Source of the DNA: Symsagittifera roscoffensis
Lineage: Eukaryota; Xenacoelomorpha; Acoela; Convolutidae
DNA length: 64,000 nt
Direction: 5' to 3'
NCBI RefSeq assembly: GCF_963678635.1
Contig: NC_087067.1
Span: 53,808,233-53,872,232, forward strand
Within the stretch, counting starts at the first letter, position 1; every line of letters begins with the position of its first letter. The notes beneath the pieces are model-generated. The model ran no database searches and had not been told where the DNA came from. It was given only the letters and a program-made list of their open reading frames with translations. Both the position numbers and the translations under genes were made by a program. This document shows, in pieces, positions 49,956 to 60,353 of the stretch.

Positions 49956-52900
49956 TCAGCCTATACTTAAGTAATACTTCTTATGTAGATATACTTGTAT
50001 GTTCGTATCAGAGAATATCACGTGTACAAGCGCGTACAATTCCCGAGGATGCAGTCTTCCTCTGTTTGGATCGTACACTGGAAGCGAGAGCTCCTTCACG
50101 TCCATTTCCACAAGGAAGTCCCTCAGCCTCGTCAAAGACAAGACTAGGTTTTCTGGGTCCACGTGCTGCTTCTCTGTCGCCCTCGTTACCAAGAAGCATA
50201 AGTACTTTCCCGGTATCTGCGACACAGCCGGAGGTAAGGCTGCTACGCCCCCTATCCCTGGTCTTTGCTTCCAAAGGAATTCCACGTTTTTGTGTTCCCT
50301 CTTAAAATCTGCCGCTAGCGCTGTCCTAAAACTCATGTCTGCGGTGATCGCTATCGCATATGTTCTGTTTGTGAGTATGAAATCACTGTCTGTTAGTATT
50401 ATGTTACTAGAATATTCATTTGGTAAATTAAAATATGACTCAACTACCCTGCCTATGTCAGGTTTCTTAGGTTCTTCGCCTGTTTCTGCTTCTAAGTATT
50501 CTGTTTCTCTTGCTATTCTTAATTTTTTTATTATCAATTTTTCAGTGTGGGTAAGTCTTACCCCCACTCCCCGGACAAAAATATCCATCGACGTCCCCGT
50601 CGATCGCATACCGGGTATCAAGTCAAGGTTAGAAACTGGAATGAGTAGTCGTCCTTCCTGGGCAGCCCAGGAAGGATCATCTCGTTCAGTCTTGATGTAT
50701 TTCATGCTTTCACGATCTACGTCTTGAATCGTGACACTGGTCTCCTCTGGATCCGAGGTCGTTTCATTCAGCCACTCTAAGACACGCAGGTTCGTCAGGT
50801 CTTGTTCATATGACTGCTGTTGCTCATCGTCGAATTCTACCTCGGGTTTCGACCAGTCGTCAACCCACTCCTCGTTGTGATCATCGACTATGTCAATGTC
50901 TTGTGACACAGTTATTTCCTCTAAACCCACTACTTCCTCCACTGTTTTCTTCAGATCTATCCTATCCACTACAAAGTCGTCACCGTAAGGATTGTATTTC
51001 TTTCTTGGTCTCGTCCCGTCCTTCTGACGAGTCTGCATCGTGAACGGAAGATCCGGTTCCAAGTTCTTTGGAACCTCTATCTGTTCGGGATCCTGCCAAT
51101 CTTCTTCTGCGTAGGGTAAGGTTTCATCATCCGCTTCGATCTGTTCGTTTGGATCCAGATCCAATGGTGTATCCGTACCTTCCTCTACGACTTCGTTTCC
51201 ATCATTCTTCTCCCTGGTGCCTTTTTCATTGACCTCACAAGCAGGATCCATCATTAGATAATACCCTTCTTCCATGTCTGCAGGTATACACCAGTCTTCT
51301 GTCGATGGATTGTATGGCTTGATGTTCTCGTAGTGGGCGGCTCGGCCAGTACTCAGTCTATAAAAGCGTCCCTCCTGGTGCACCTCTGTAATCATGAAGG
51401 GTCCCCTCCACTTTTTTAGAAGCTTCTTTGTCCCTTTTGGTGGTATAACGTTCTGAAATACCCATACGTAGTCTACCACCGAGTAAGCCTTTGCACCAGC
51501 TGCTTTCTTGTCGAATCTTTTCCTCTGCCTTGCCTGTGCCTGCTGAGTGTTTTGTCTACACAAATCGTTCAACTCCTGTTGGCGTCTGATCACATCCCTC
51601 ACGTAGACCTGTGGGGACGTTTTCTTTCCCTCATATTCTGGGTAGAAGAAGGTTAAGGGTAAAGACTTTTCGTGTCCAGTTAGCATCATGTGTGGACTGA
51701 CTCCAGTGGTGGAGTGTTGCGTGATGTTATATGCCCCCATCACATGTGGAAGGTATCTGTCCCAATCGGTCATGTACCTGGAACAATATACTCTCAGCAT
51801 CGACACTAACGTCCTATTCTGTCTTTCCACTAGGCCATTCGTTTGAGGGTGGTATGTCGTGGAGTGAGCTTGAGCGACCTGTGAGCGTCTCATAAGCTCT
51901 TTCGTAAGCTCTCCTACGAAAGCTGTTCCATTATCCGATTGAAACGTCATCGGACAACCATGTCTTGCTATCCACGTATTGATCAGGTGGTCGCATTTCT
52001 CTTCCGCCGAGGCAGTTATGCAGGGCACGGCCTCTGCATACTTCGTAAAATGATCTATCATGACCAGCACCTGATTGTAACCATTGTCTGTCATGCATAT
52101 CTTTTGGTGATCTATTTGCACCACCTCGTTGAGTTCGGACGACTCGATTGATTGTAAAGGAAATCGTAACTTCCTAGGATCCTTGACCTGTTGGCATGAC
52201 AGACAAGCTGTTACCCATTTCTCGCATGCCTTTTTCATCCCAGGCCACTCAAAGCGCTTCAGGATCCTCTGATATACTTTGTCAATCCCCTGATGGCCCA
52301 TTTGATCATGTAACCTGAATAATAGTTCTGTCTGATAGAGTTGCGGTAACACTATCGCGTTATACTTGTATAGGACTCTGTCTGCCTCCCTTCTCTTGCA
52401 AGCCACAATCCCGTCCTTGTTCAAATATAACCTCCCTTCCTTCTGCATGAAGTATTGTCTCAGGATGCGATAACTATCTTCCTCGAGGTCCCCTTTATCC
52501 GGAGAACCATTCTCGATCCACCTTTCCAGGTTGCTTGTCATGCGATCATTTCTCTGCGCCCTTAGAAGGTCCGAGAGTCTGTATCTCGCCTTCAAGTACG
52601 TCTTCATGACCCTCATCTGACTATTCAGCTCGTTGGGTTGATGTGTGTCTTCTTCCATCTTAACGCACCAAACCTTCGCCAACGGTTGTGTTTCTTGTTT
52701 AAACGGCAGAAGATCAGTCCTGACTACCGCTTTCTGCGGCAACAGGCTTATCGAGCGTTTCGATACCGCTATTGTCTCCAAGTCATCCGCTGCGTTGTCA
52801 AAGACTCTTTCACTCGGTATAAGGTAGCGATCACTGTCAGGATCCTGGTACACCTCTCTGTCCAGGTCTCTCGCCCGAGTTTCCACTAGTAGCGTGTGTA

Positions 52901-55900
52901 TCGCCAGTTCTGACAGTTCTGATCCCGAGGTCGAATTCCTGTCTGAATAGGTGTTCATTCCTGAGCTACCTGAATTATAATCTGTCGAAGAGGTTGTGCT
53001 GGAGACTGCACACTCCTCCAGATCATGTCTGTGTCTTCTTCGCATCCATCTGAACTCCCCGGACAAAACCTTGTTCTCTAGGTCCTGTTTCTCATCAGGA
53101 ATTTTCTCGTCTATCTCAGACTCCCCGGACAAATGTTCCGGTCCCGGGTGTTGATCTTGTAATCGTTGGTCCTTCTCATCATCCTTCTCCCCGGACAAAT
53201 AGTCTTGCAACAGATTTTGTACTACAACTTCACCCTCTTTATCCCGGTCCACAAAGGTGACGGTTTTCTTTCGCTTGCTGCTCCCCTGTTCTTTCACACT
53301 GTATTTCTTCAAGTTTTGTGTTTCCTCATAGTCGGTCCTCATCGGCAAAGCGTAGCCAAGCTTCTTTCCACGCTGGATTGAAACCGTGGTGTCCAGTGTG
53401 TTCAACAACACCCTGACACACAGTCCGTTTCGCGTTACCGAGAAGCTCCGGCCTAAAATCACCGAACTCTGACTATTTGGATTCGGTACTAAGCAAACCT
53501 GTTTACTATCACTTAACGAATTTAAATTTCTCATTCTAAAAATTGCTACTACAGCTTGTCCTGGTTGTAATTTCACTTTTCTATCCAAAAAAACTGGTAC
53601 CTTATTTTCGTCTGTTATTATCCTATTAATTGGTCTCTTAACATACTTTCGGTCCGGGTTTCTAATCCGTATTAGACCGTTGTTCAAGTCAATCATCACG
53701 TCAAAATTCCTGACAAAATCTCTGCCCAAGATGAATTGGTCGGCGTCGTCCAGATTCTCTACCACCAGGAAGCTCATCCAAAGATCTCGTCCTCCCATGT
53801 GAAGGACCGTTATCGGTGTTCTTCCGGCCACGTAGATAGCTCCTCGATTTGCGGCGGCCAGTCGGAGATTCGTAGGAATCAGATCTTCCCACGTGAAGCC
53901 CATTGTTTCCCAAGTTTTTATCGGCATCACACTCACCACCGCTCCTCTGTCCAGAAGCCCTGTGACTCCGATTTTTGTTCCGTTGGTGTCGAGCAGATGT
54001 GCTGTCACATCTGCTTCATATCCAAAGTGTACCGCGTCTTGTTCCATCATGGCGTCATGGCCTATCCTGCGGACTTTGAGTTCCTCTTCACCCAAATAGA
54101 TCTGCCCCATTTGGTCATCATCTGTTGTTATATAAGTCCTGGTGTAGATACTGATTCCATCCACGTTCAGCATTATTTGATACGGTCCATAGACCTCCAG
54201 GTAGCGTCGGTGAAGTTTCTTCATGCGAGGGCCACCCGTCGTTAGTAGTGCTCGCACAGCTCTCGACTCGGTGCGTGGCTCCACCTGCTTCAGATAATCT
54301 GCATATGTGTCCAAATGCATTAAAGTGAACTCGGATGGTTCACTCAGATTCCTTATTACCTGGTGTCCAGCCACTGAGATTATCGACTGTATCTTATTTC
54401 CTTGCGGCACCATGCCGAACCTCTTACCGGAGATCACTTTAAGTTTCATGTCTAAACTGCTTGGTGTTTTCGTCTCTTCGGATTCCGTTGCTTCGAAGGT
54501 ATTCAGTTGCTCCTGAAGCTTTTCATTTTCCAGTTCAAGTTTCACTTTTTGTTCGATCTCTTTTGTCACCAGTTCCTGTTGTACTCTATTTAGAGCATCC
54601 CTTGCGGCTGCCTTATAATCGATCTTGAAGTCCTCAGCCGCAGTTGCTGGTTCCGGCTCACGTGTCTCCTCTGTTACCGCTTGCATTTTCTTTGCCGCCA
54701 GCTCTTGAGGTTTATCCTTTCTGCGTGCCTCCGCTTCACTCAAAAGTCGAGCCTTGCTGGCTTTCACTCCTGACAAAGCTTCTTCATGTCTTGGATGCTT
54801 GATGTCTGCCACTGCATCCCAGAATTGCGGACAATCTGATTTAAAATGACCTTCCAAGTTGCAAAAGAAACACCTCGGGCTGAATTTCGCAATTACTCCT
54901 CTCATGAAATCCTCATGGTCCAACTCTGACGCATCTTCGTCCTCGAGGCTAAAGCCTATTGCTTTCATGCCTTGTTTGTAAGCTGGGCATGCTGACACAT
55001 GATGGTCCGTTGAACTGCAATTAGCACAAGAGCGTCTCTTGTCCATATCATCCCTCGGTTTGTACCAATTGTTCCCTTGGTTTGCTGGTCCGTTGTTAAA
55101 ATTGCCATAATTGTTCTTGTAATATCCAGATCTCGAAGGTGGTTTCAACAAAAAATACACTTTTGATTTGAGCCTCAACTCCTCCGGTGTTGGCGCATTA
55201 GTTGATAGTGGTGTGTAATGCGTTGCTAGCATCGTACGAAGTTCATCATTTTTCACACCATCGATGAATTTTGAGGCTACGGCCAGGTTCATCCTTCGGT
55301 TTGACTCATCCGGTTGGCTGCGTCTTCTCAGCATTTCCAAATCATCGAGAAACTTGTCTATGGTTTCATCTTCTCGTTGCCTCCGTTTCTCGAAGCGCAT
55401 CATCGCCTGGTGCCCCTGCACCCCTGATCCGAAACGGTTTAACAAGATTTCGAAGATTTTCTCAGCAGTGTCACGTTGATACTGTTTCTTGGCCATTACA
55501 CAGTTCAGGGCTGTCCCTTCTAAGTTGCTGGTGAGCGCGCTGCATTCCTGTCTCTCCGACAAGTCCTCTTCCTCGAAATGCAACTTCATTACCTCTATCC
55601 AGGTATCAATACAGCCATCAGATTCGTCTTTGTAGCATCTTGGTTTCTTAAAGACTCTTCTGGACTTCTCACTGCGTTCGTTGGTTCTAGATAACCTTGT
55701 CAGGAATGTCTCCAAAGACCTGTTCAGGGGTTCAAATGCTGTGGCCATAGCCGTAGCATCCCTTGAGTGTCCCGCTTGAGTGTCCTCACTCCTCGTCGAA
55801 GGCTCTGTCTGCGGTGCATCCCTGCAATCCGAACCACCGTGAGTGTTTCCCGCTTGGCCCACATGACTCCTCCTTGGGCTTGCATGTCCCCTGTTGCCGG

Positions 55901-57428
55901 AATCACTTCTCCCAGTCGCATGTGTGCCTTGCGTTGGTCGTTCGTTAGAGGTTTGTCTGTTCCCCGTTGAACTTGCTCTACTGCTCGGGCCCCATGCTCC
56001 ATTACTCCTTGTGGCATGACCTGATGAACTGCCCCTGCCTCTAGTGGATCCATGCATATTCCTCCTTTGATGTTCATTGAAGTTCACCCTCGGTTCCCTG
56101 CTGGGACCTCCCGAGTTCGGCTCTCCTTCTTTTGGTCCACTCTTGCTGCTCAGTAGCCCGTCCAACCTATCCATGATAGCCTGAGTTCGCCTCTCCATCA
56201 TCGCATCTATCTTTGTGTCAAGAGTCCCAAGAGACTGCTCTTGCTGAATTCTTAACTTCTCCATGTCGGCTCTTAAGCGTAACTCCCTCTGCTCCGCCTC
56301 TCTTGTCATTCGCGACAAGTTCCTCGTCATATGTTCGTCCGTTCTCTCTTTCAAGCGTTTTTCGCTCCTGCCAACTTCTTGTCTGTTGCGGTTCATTTCT
56401 TCCCGCAGACTTTCTCTTTCAATGTGAACTGCTCTTTCTAGTTCACTCATCCTTATTGACATTTGGTCGTTTTGTTCTCCTAAACTGTCCACTATGTTGT
56501 TTAAGGCTTCCTCTAGTGCTGCCCCGTTATCCACGAGTGGCGTCACTAGAGGTGGTGTAACCCTGTCGGTCCCAGGTAACTTCGTGCTTGTCGAGATCCG
56601 GGCCTTGACTCTCTGCTTCAACGTCTTTTCATTATTTATTTCAGGATCCATTAACGCGTTGCCGAGCCCTCTGGTTCTACTCTCTCCAGGTTGTGGCTCC
56701 AAACTTGCCCTAATCGCGAAGTCTTTTGACTGGCCCGGTGTGTTTGCCTCTTTGCTTATCGTTGTCACTACACCAAATTTGTCCATGGTTCCAGTCTCTC
56801 TTCCGACGTGTGCCTCAATCTCCTGGATCGAACTATTGAGGCTGACTTGAGATCCAAAGTCCCCTTGCTCCTCTTCATCCTCTTCCTCCTGGGACTCACC
56901 GTCGTTTCCTGCTCCTCCTCCCATGCTGAATGGAAAGATGTTTCCGAAGGTGTTCTTCATTCTTTCTGAGAACGATGATGACGTTGTTTGTTTCCCAGTT
57001 CCGCTTGCCATCATAGTGTTTTCTGTCGGAGATCTTCTAGTTGCCGCTACTTCAGTAGAGATGTCGGACAGTTCCGACATCTCTTCTCGATCCAATGTCC
57101 CGGTGGAAGTGGCAAAATCATGGCCTTGTTCTACCGGGGTAGATTCACTCGCCAGCCTTCTGCCTCTCCCTTCCAGTCCATTTACTTCCTGGTTATCATT
57201 CATGGTATGGTCTGTATTGACCTCCACTTCTAACAGTTCTCTTCGCTCTTCCGAGGTCTTCTGCCTTCTCGTTTCAACCATTCTGCCTGAAACCGTCCCC
57301 CTTTTATCAGACCGGGATCGCTTGATCCAATCCACAAAAGGATCGCTCTTCGTTTTTCTTTGTTTTTCAGGTATGAATTTCCTAGAGCTATTACCTCGTT
57401 TTGGTATCCTTGACTTGTCTAGACTCAT
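49956..57428 (-). CDS. Gag-PR-integrase polyprotein lacking RT and RNase H, 2,490 aa
   Basis: One uninterrupted frame from ATG at 57428. Residues 1-560 are charged and disordered with a coiled coil near 320-400. A retrotransposon capsid-like region follows at about 590-770 (YKDESDGCIDTWIEVMKLHF, then FEKRRQREDETIDKFL). Two CCHC knuckles lie near 800 (CANCSSTDHHVSAC) and 851 (CFFCNLEGHFKSDC). The retropepsin-like domain near 1158 has LLDRGAVVSVM and, further on, ILGRDFVRNFD. Residues 1260-1690 have no RT or RNase H motif, where both would be expected; three LSGE repeats occur instead. Integrase is complete: HDQMGH and CLSCQQ near 1708-1740, Asp in VVQIDHQ (1770), Asp in QSDNGTAF (1832), Glu in NGLVERQN (1868), and an SH3-like region (KKWRGPFMI, 2005). 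The last 150 residues resemble a macro domain. The arrangement implies packaging and integration with reverse transcription done in trans. Confidence 0.88.
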   Translation of the reverse strand: MSLDKSRIPKRGNSSRKFIPEKQRKTKSDPFVDWIKRSRSDKRGTVSGRMVETRRQKTSEERRELLEVEVNTDHTMNDNQEVNGLEGRGRRLASESTPVEQGHDFATSTGTLDREEMSELSDISTEVAATRRSPTENTMMASGTGKQTTSSSFSERMKNTFGNIFPFSMGGGAGNDGESQEEEDEEEQGDFGSQVSLNSSIQEIEAHVGRETGTMDKFGVVTTISKEANTPGQSKDFAIRASLEPQPGESRTRGLGNALMDPEINNEKTLKQRVKARISTSTKLPGTDRVTPPLVTPLVDNGAALEEALNNIVDSLGEQNDQMSIRMSELERAVHIERESLREEMNRNRQEVGRSEKRLKERTDEHMTRNLSRMTREAEQRELRLRADMEKLRIQQEQSLGTLDTKIDAMMERRTQAIMDRLDGLLSSKSGPKEGEPNSGGPSREPRVNFNEHQRRNMHGSTRGRGSSSGHATRSNGAWGPSSRASSTGNRQTSNERPTQGTHATGRSDSGNRGHASPRRSHVGQAGNTHGGSDCRDAPQTEPSTRSEDTQAGHSRDATAMATAFEPLNRSLETFLTRLSRTNERSEKSRRVFKKPRCYKDESDGCIDTWIEVMKLHFEEEDLSERQECSALTSNLEGTALNCVMAKKQYQRDTAEKIFEILLNRFGSGVQGHQAMMRFEKRRQREDETIDKFLDDLEMLRRRSQPDESNRRMNLAVASKFIDGVKNDELRTMLATHYTPLSTNAPTPEELRLKSKVYFLLKPPSRSGYYKNNYGNFNNGPANQGNNWYKPRDDMDKRRSCANCSSTDHHVSACPAYKQGMKAIGFSLEDEDASELDHEDFMRGVIAKFSPRCFFCNLEGHFKSDCPQFWDAVADIKHPRHEEALSGVKASKARLLSEAEARRKDKPQELAAKKMQAVTEETREPEPATAAEDFKIDYKAAARDALNRVQQELVTKEIEQKVKLELENEKLQEQLNTFEATESEETKTPSSLDMKLKVISGKRFGMVPQGNKIQSIISVAGHQVIRNLSEPSEFTLMHLDTYADYLKQVEPRTESRAVRALLTTGGPRMKKLHRRYLEVYGPYQIMLNVDGISIYTRTYITTDDDQMGQIYLGEEELKVRRIGHDAMMEQDAVHFGYEADVTAHLLDTNGTKIGVTGLLDRGAVVSVMPIKTWETMGFTWEDLIPTNLRLAAANRGAIYVAGRTPITVLHMGGRDLWMSFLVVENLDDADQFILGRDFVRNFDVMIDLNNGLIRIRNPDRKYVKRPINRIITDENKVPVFLDRKVKLQPGQAVVAIFRMRNLNSLSDSKQVCLVPNPNSQSSVILGRSFSVTRNGLCVRVLLNTLDTTVSIQRGKKLGYALPMRTDYEETQNLKKYSVKEQGSSKRKKTVTFVDRDKEGEVVVQNLLQDYLSGEKDDEKDQRLQDQHPGPEHLSGESEIDEKIPDEKQDLENKVLSGEFRWMRRRHRHDLEECAVSSTTSSTDYNSGSSGMNTYSDRNSTSGSELSELAIHTLLVETRARDLDREVYQDPDSDRYLIPSERVFDNAADDLETIAVSKRSISLLPQKAVVRTDLLPFKQETQPLAKVWCVKMEEDTHQPNELNSQMRVMKTYLKARYRLSDLLRAQRNDRMTSNLERWIENGSPDKGDLEEDSYRILRQYFMQKEGRLYLNKDGIVACKRREADRVLYKYNAIVLPQLYQTELLFRLHDQMGHQGIDKVYQRILKRFEWPGMKKACEKWVTACLSCQQVKDPRKLRFPLQSIESSELNEVVQIDHQKICMTDNGYNQVLVMIDHFTKYAEAVPCITASAEEKCDHLINTWIARHGCPMTFQSDNGTAFVGELTKELMRRSQVAQAHSTTYHPQTNGLVERQNRTLVSMLRVYCSRYMTDWDRYLPHVMGAYNITQHSTTGVSPHMMLTGHEKSLPLTFFYPEYEGKKTSPQVYVRDVIRRQQELNDLCRQNTQQAQARQRKRFDKKAAGAKAYSVVDYVWVFQNVIPPKGTKKLLKKWRGPFMITEVHQEGRFYRLSTGRAAHYENIKPYNPSTEDWCIPADMEEGYYLMMDPACEVNEKGTREKNDGNEVVEEGTDTPLDLDPNEQIEADDETLPYAEEDWQDPEQIEVPKNLEPDLPFTMQTRQKDGTRPRKKYNPYGDDFVVDRIDLKKTVEEVVGLEEITVSQDIDIVDDHNEEWVDDWSKPEVEFDDEQQQSYEQDLTNLRVLEWLNETTSDPEETSVTIQDVDRESMKYIKTERDDPSWAAQEGRLLIPVSNLDLIPGMRSTGTSMDIFVRGVGVRLTHTEKLIIKKLRIARETEYLEAETGEEPKKPDIGRVVESYFNLPNEYSSNIILTDSDFILTNRTYAIAITADMSFRTALAADFKREHKNVEFLWKQRPGIGGVAALPPAVSQIPGKYLCFLVTRATEKQHVDPENLVLSLTRLRDFLVEMDVKELSLPVYDPNRGRLHPRELYALVHVIFSDTNIQVYLHKKYYLSIG
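53055..53198 (-). repeat. Three LSGE repeats at exact 66-nt spacing
   Basis: The plus-strand core CTCCCCGGACAA lies at 53055-53066, 53121-53132 and 53187-53198. On the coding strand it reads TTG TCC GGG GAG (Leu-Ser-Gly-Glu), 22 codons apart. The residues between are acidic, Lys/Gln-rich and diverged, so only the core is kept. It sits where RT would be expected. Confidence 0.85.
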
Positions 57429-60341
57429 TCTCTATTTGTCACTTTCTAATGCCTATACTCTTAACTCAATTGCTAGAGACCTTATAGTTTTATTAACAAT
57501 AATTATGACACAACACAATAAATTTCACAAAATTCTATTAAATAGTGACCACGAATCCCTGTATGTTATCAGAGTACAGTTTGTATAAAATTTATTCACA
57601 CTAACCGATTATCGGTCGTAAGATTTGAAAATTAGCACAATATGATGTTATCAGTCAATTTAAAAGATAGTGTATTCACTACCCAATCAAGCACAGTTTA
57701 CGTTGATTTAAAATAAAAAAAATATATTGACACAATATGAATGTAAATATAAAAAAAACGTATGTGTCTTGTACTCTTAGTCGGTCGCAGTACAATAGTC
57801 GAACCTGTCTTTTAAAGAAAAAGCTTTCCCTGCTCGGTGCTGCACCAAACAGACAAAACTTTGAAGGCAGTAATTTTCTCAAGTGGGCGACTATTGCACC
57901 CACCGAGTACTGTGTTACCTATCTGCCTTCGGACTGCCCGAGCTAGACCTACTAAAATCCTCAGGGCAGTCACTTTTCCCAAAAACGTATTATGTTTCAA
58001 TCCACACCAATGAATCACGCTCTTTTTAATTTAGACTTAGTGTCGCGAATATCCGAGTTCGGACCTGTTTTGTATTAGTCTGGTTCTTATTGAAAGGCAA
58101 GTTACCAGTGCAGTCACTGATACCTAGCCTGTGTGTTAATAACCTAATACCTCTCACTTTTTAGTCTTTCTTTCGTCTACCTAAGTCCTAAATAAAATAA
58201 TACCCCTCCGGATTGGCACAAATAGGACCCTTCCGGATTTGGACCCCTCTGAGTTGGTTAATACAAGACCCCTCCGGATTTGGACCCCTCCGAATTAGCA
58301 ACTATAAGACCCCTCGGGATTCGGACCCCTCCTAACTTGAAAAAACTTTGACCCCTCCGGATTGGGAGCCCTCCGGTTTTGTAAAAGTAGCTTTTTGGAG
58401 ATTTCCTTTTTTCAACCTATACCCCTCCGGATACGCTCTCCGATGCAATTATGCTCTTTCAATTAACTGGGAAGGGTATGTACTACCTTCCTAGACCCTT
58501 CCGGATTGGAGTTAAGCCTCCTATTTGACAATTCACACTAACGGTGAAGGGTCTTATTACTCGCCTAACTTCGGCTCGATTAAGCTTTTGCTGTGCCTTT
58601 AGCCCTCCCTTTTCGTCTAGAACAGCCTAAAGTTACTTTATTCAACCGCTATTACCTTTTGGTAGGGGTATTAGGGCTTTTCTTAAAAATTTTGTAAAAC
58701 ATGAAGGGTGTACCCTTCCTAATTGAGGAACTTGCTAAAAACAATCTCAAAAAATTTTTACGCTTCTTTTTCCGAAAAATTTCTGTCCCTTTCAGTAAGC
58801 TCAGCTAACTTCTGATCTATTGGTACCAAGATCAACTCAATACGCTCAGTAGTTCCAAAGTTATTAACCAAAACGTCTTTTTTCCAAACTCAAAAATTTT
58901 CTCTATTATAGGTTCCGCCTAACTTTTTCCGCAAATCTGGTCCTCTCGTCCTAAAAATTATTGATCCGAGCTCAAAAGGCCTATACTCTTCTAGTTCAAT
59001 GCAAAAGACCCGATCTAAAACGCTTTTGTAGAAAAAATTTGCGAAAAACTATGCTACCTGTACCCCTCCGGATTGATGAATCCACCAAATCAAACACGTT
59101 AAGTCCGATTTTTCTGCAACCCGGAAGGCTTTCGGGTAGCGGGTTTTAAAACTTGTAGATTCACTAGTGGACGTTGTCCGAACAACTATTTTTACTGTCG
59201 TAACTCAAAAATTTCAAAAAATTTTCTGAAATTATAGTGTTTCGTTTTCTCAAAAATCACGAAATTTCGGTTAGTTCCAAAATAGTTCCAACCACTTCTG
59301 AACTAAATTTAACCGGTTTTGTCTATTATGGTAGTGCAGCTACGATGTAACAAACTAACTTAGCGCTTTTTTTTTGTTTCAAAAAATATCGATATCTCAA
59401 AAATCGCGACTTGTGCTGGGATCAAAATATCGCAATTTGACCCTAAAAACCAGTCTGTTTTCGTTGTTTTTGACAGAAAAACGATATAAGACTATTATTA
59501 TAGGCTATATAAGTAATAATATTAGTAATACTATACCCCTCCGGGTTTGTTTAATATCTGAATTAAGGTGCTTAACTCAGGTATTCGCAGTTCGGTGAAG
59601 GGTCACTACAGTGCAGCACTGTCGAGCCCCCCACAGATTACTATCTTAATTTTTGTACCAAAAGGGCTACAAAACTTGTTAACGATACCCAACAGTCGAT
59701 TGTTGTCGTCGTTGAGCCTCTTCTTGTTGCTCCTTGTACTGCTTGCCGGATCAGTCTTCTCCCAAGACCCTTCCGAATTGAGCGCAAATCAGCTGACCCC
59801 TCCGGATTGAGCGCAATTTATCATTAACGTGCTTAAATGCTCAAATAACCCTACAGTACAAGCCTCACAAACGGGCTACAAAACTGATCGTAACAATCCT
59901 GACTGATATAAATGCCTGTAACAACAATATATCTATCAACAACAAACGGGGGGGTCGGATCACATCTTGTCTGGGGGGATGATTTCTACTGATTTCTACT
60001 TTTTTACTGTTTTTGGTTTTTTCGGTTATTTTTTATGTTTTTTGTTTTTCTTGGGTACTATACTACTTTTTGTTTGGTTTTATATATATCTTTAAGTGTT
60101 TTTGGTCACAAACCACTCAGGGGACGAGGGGTTCGCGATTCCCCCCACCCTTCCTGGTTCATGAATTTTCGGTCATAACTATTCACGGTAATCCGGAAGG
60201 CTTCCGCGTTCCGAACTACCCTTCCACCCCGGCGGTTTGGGCCTATTAAGGGCGTTAATGTGAGCATCCGCTCGGCGCGGAGTGCTTGTTAACGGTTCTG
60301 CCGGTCATGATGTTAAAAAAGAATAACACCCAGGAGCGCCA
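57429..60341 (-). other. Long leader of the 24-kb element with a CCCCTCCGGATT motif cluster
   Basis: About 2.9 kb between the probable primer-binding site and ORF1, without a convincing gene. The plus-strand phrase ACCCCTCCGGATT, or close variants, recurs at least a dozen times: near 58203, 58228, 58268, 58282, 58309, 58350, 58420, 58493, 59060, 59533, 59766 and 59798. One copy (59061) is extended by GATGAATCC, as in the LTR. Such a long, repeat-rich leader could hold packaging or translation signals. Small ORFs here are not supported. Confidence 0.6.
60322..60341 (-). other. Candidate primer-binding site of the 24-kb element
   Basis: On the minus strand, TGGCGCTCCTGGGTGTTATT starts 12 nt after the LTR end at 60354. 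TGG is the expected start of a site complementary to a tRNA 3' CCA, and the first six bases match the Mag-like element's site in this window. The gap of 12 nt is longer than usual, so this is tentative. Confidence 0.4.
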
Positions 60342-60353
60342 TAAAAACATACA

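Noticed and set aside
57679..58018. Short minus-strand frames in the leader of the 24-kb element
   Set aside because: Two overlapping frames with no shared conserved feature; length within chance.
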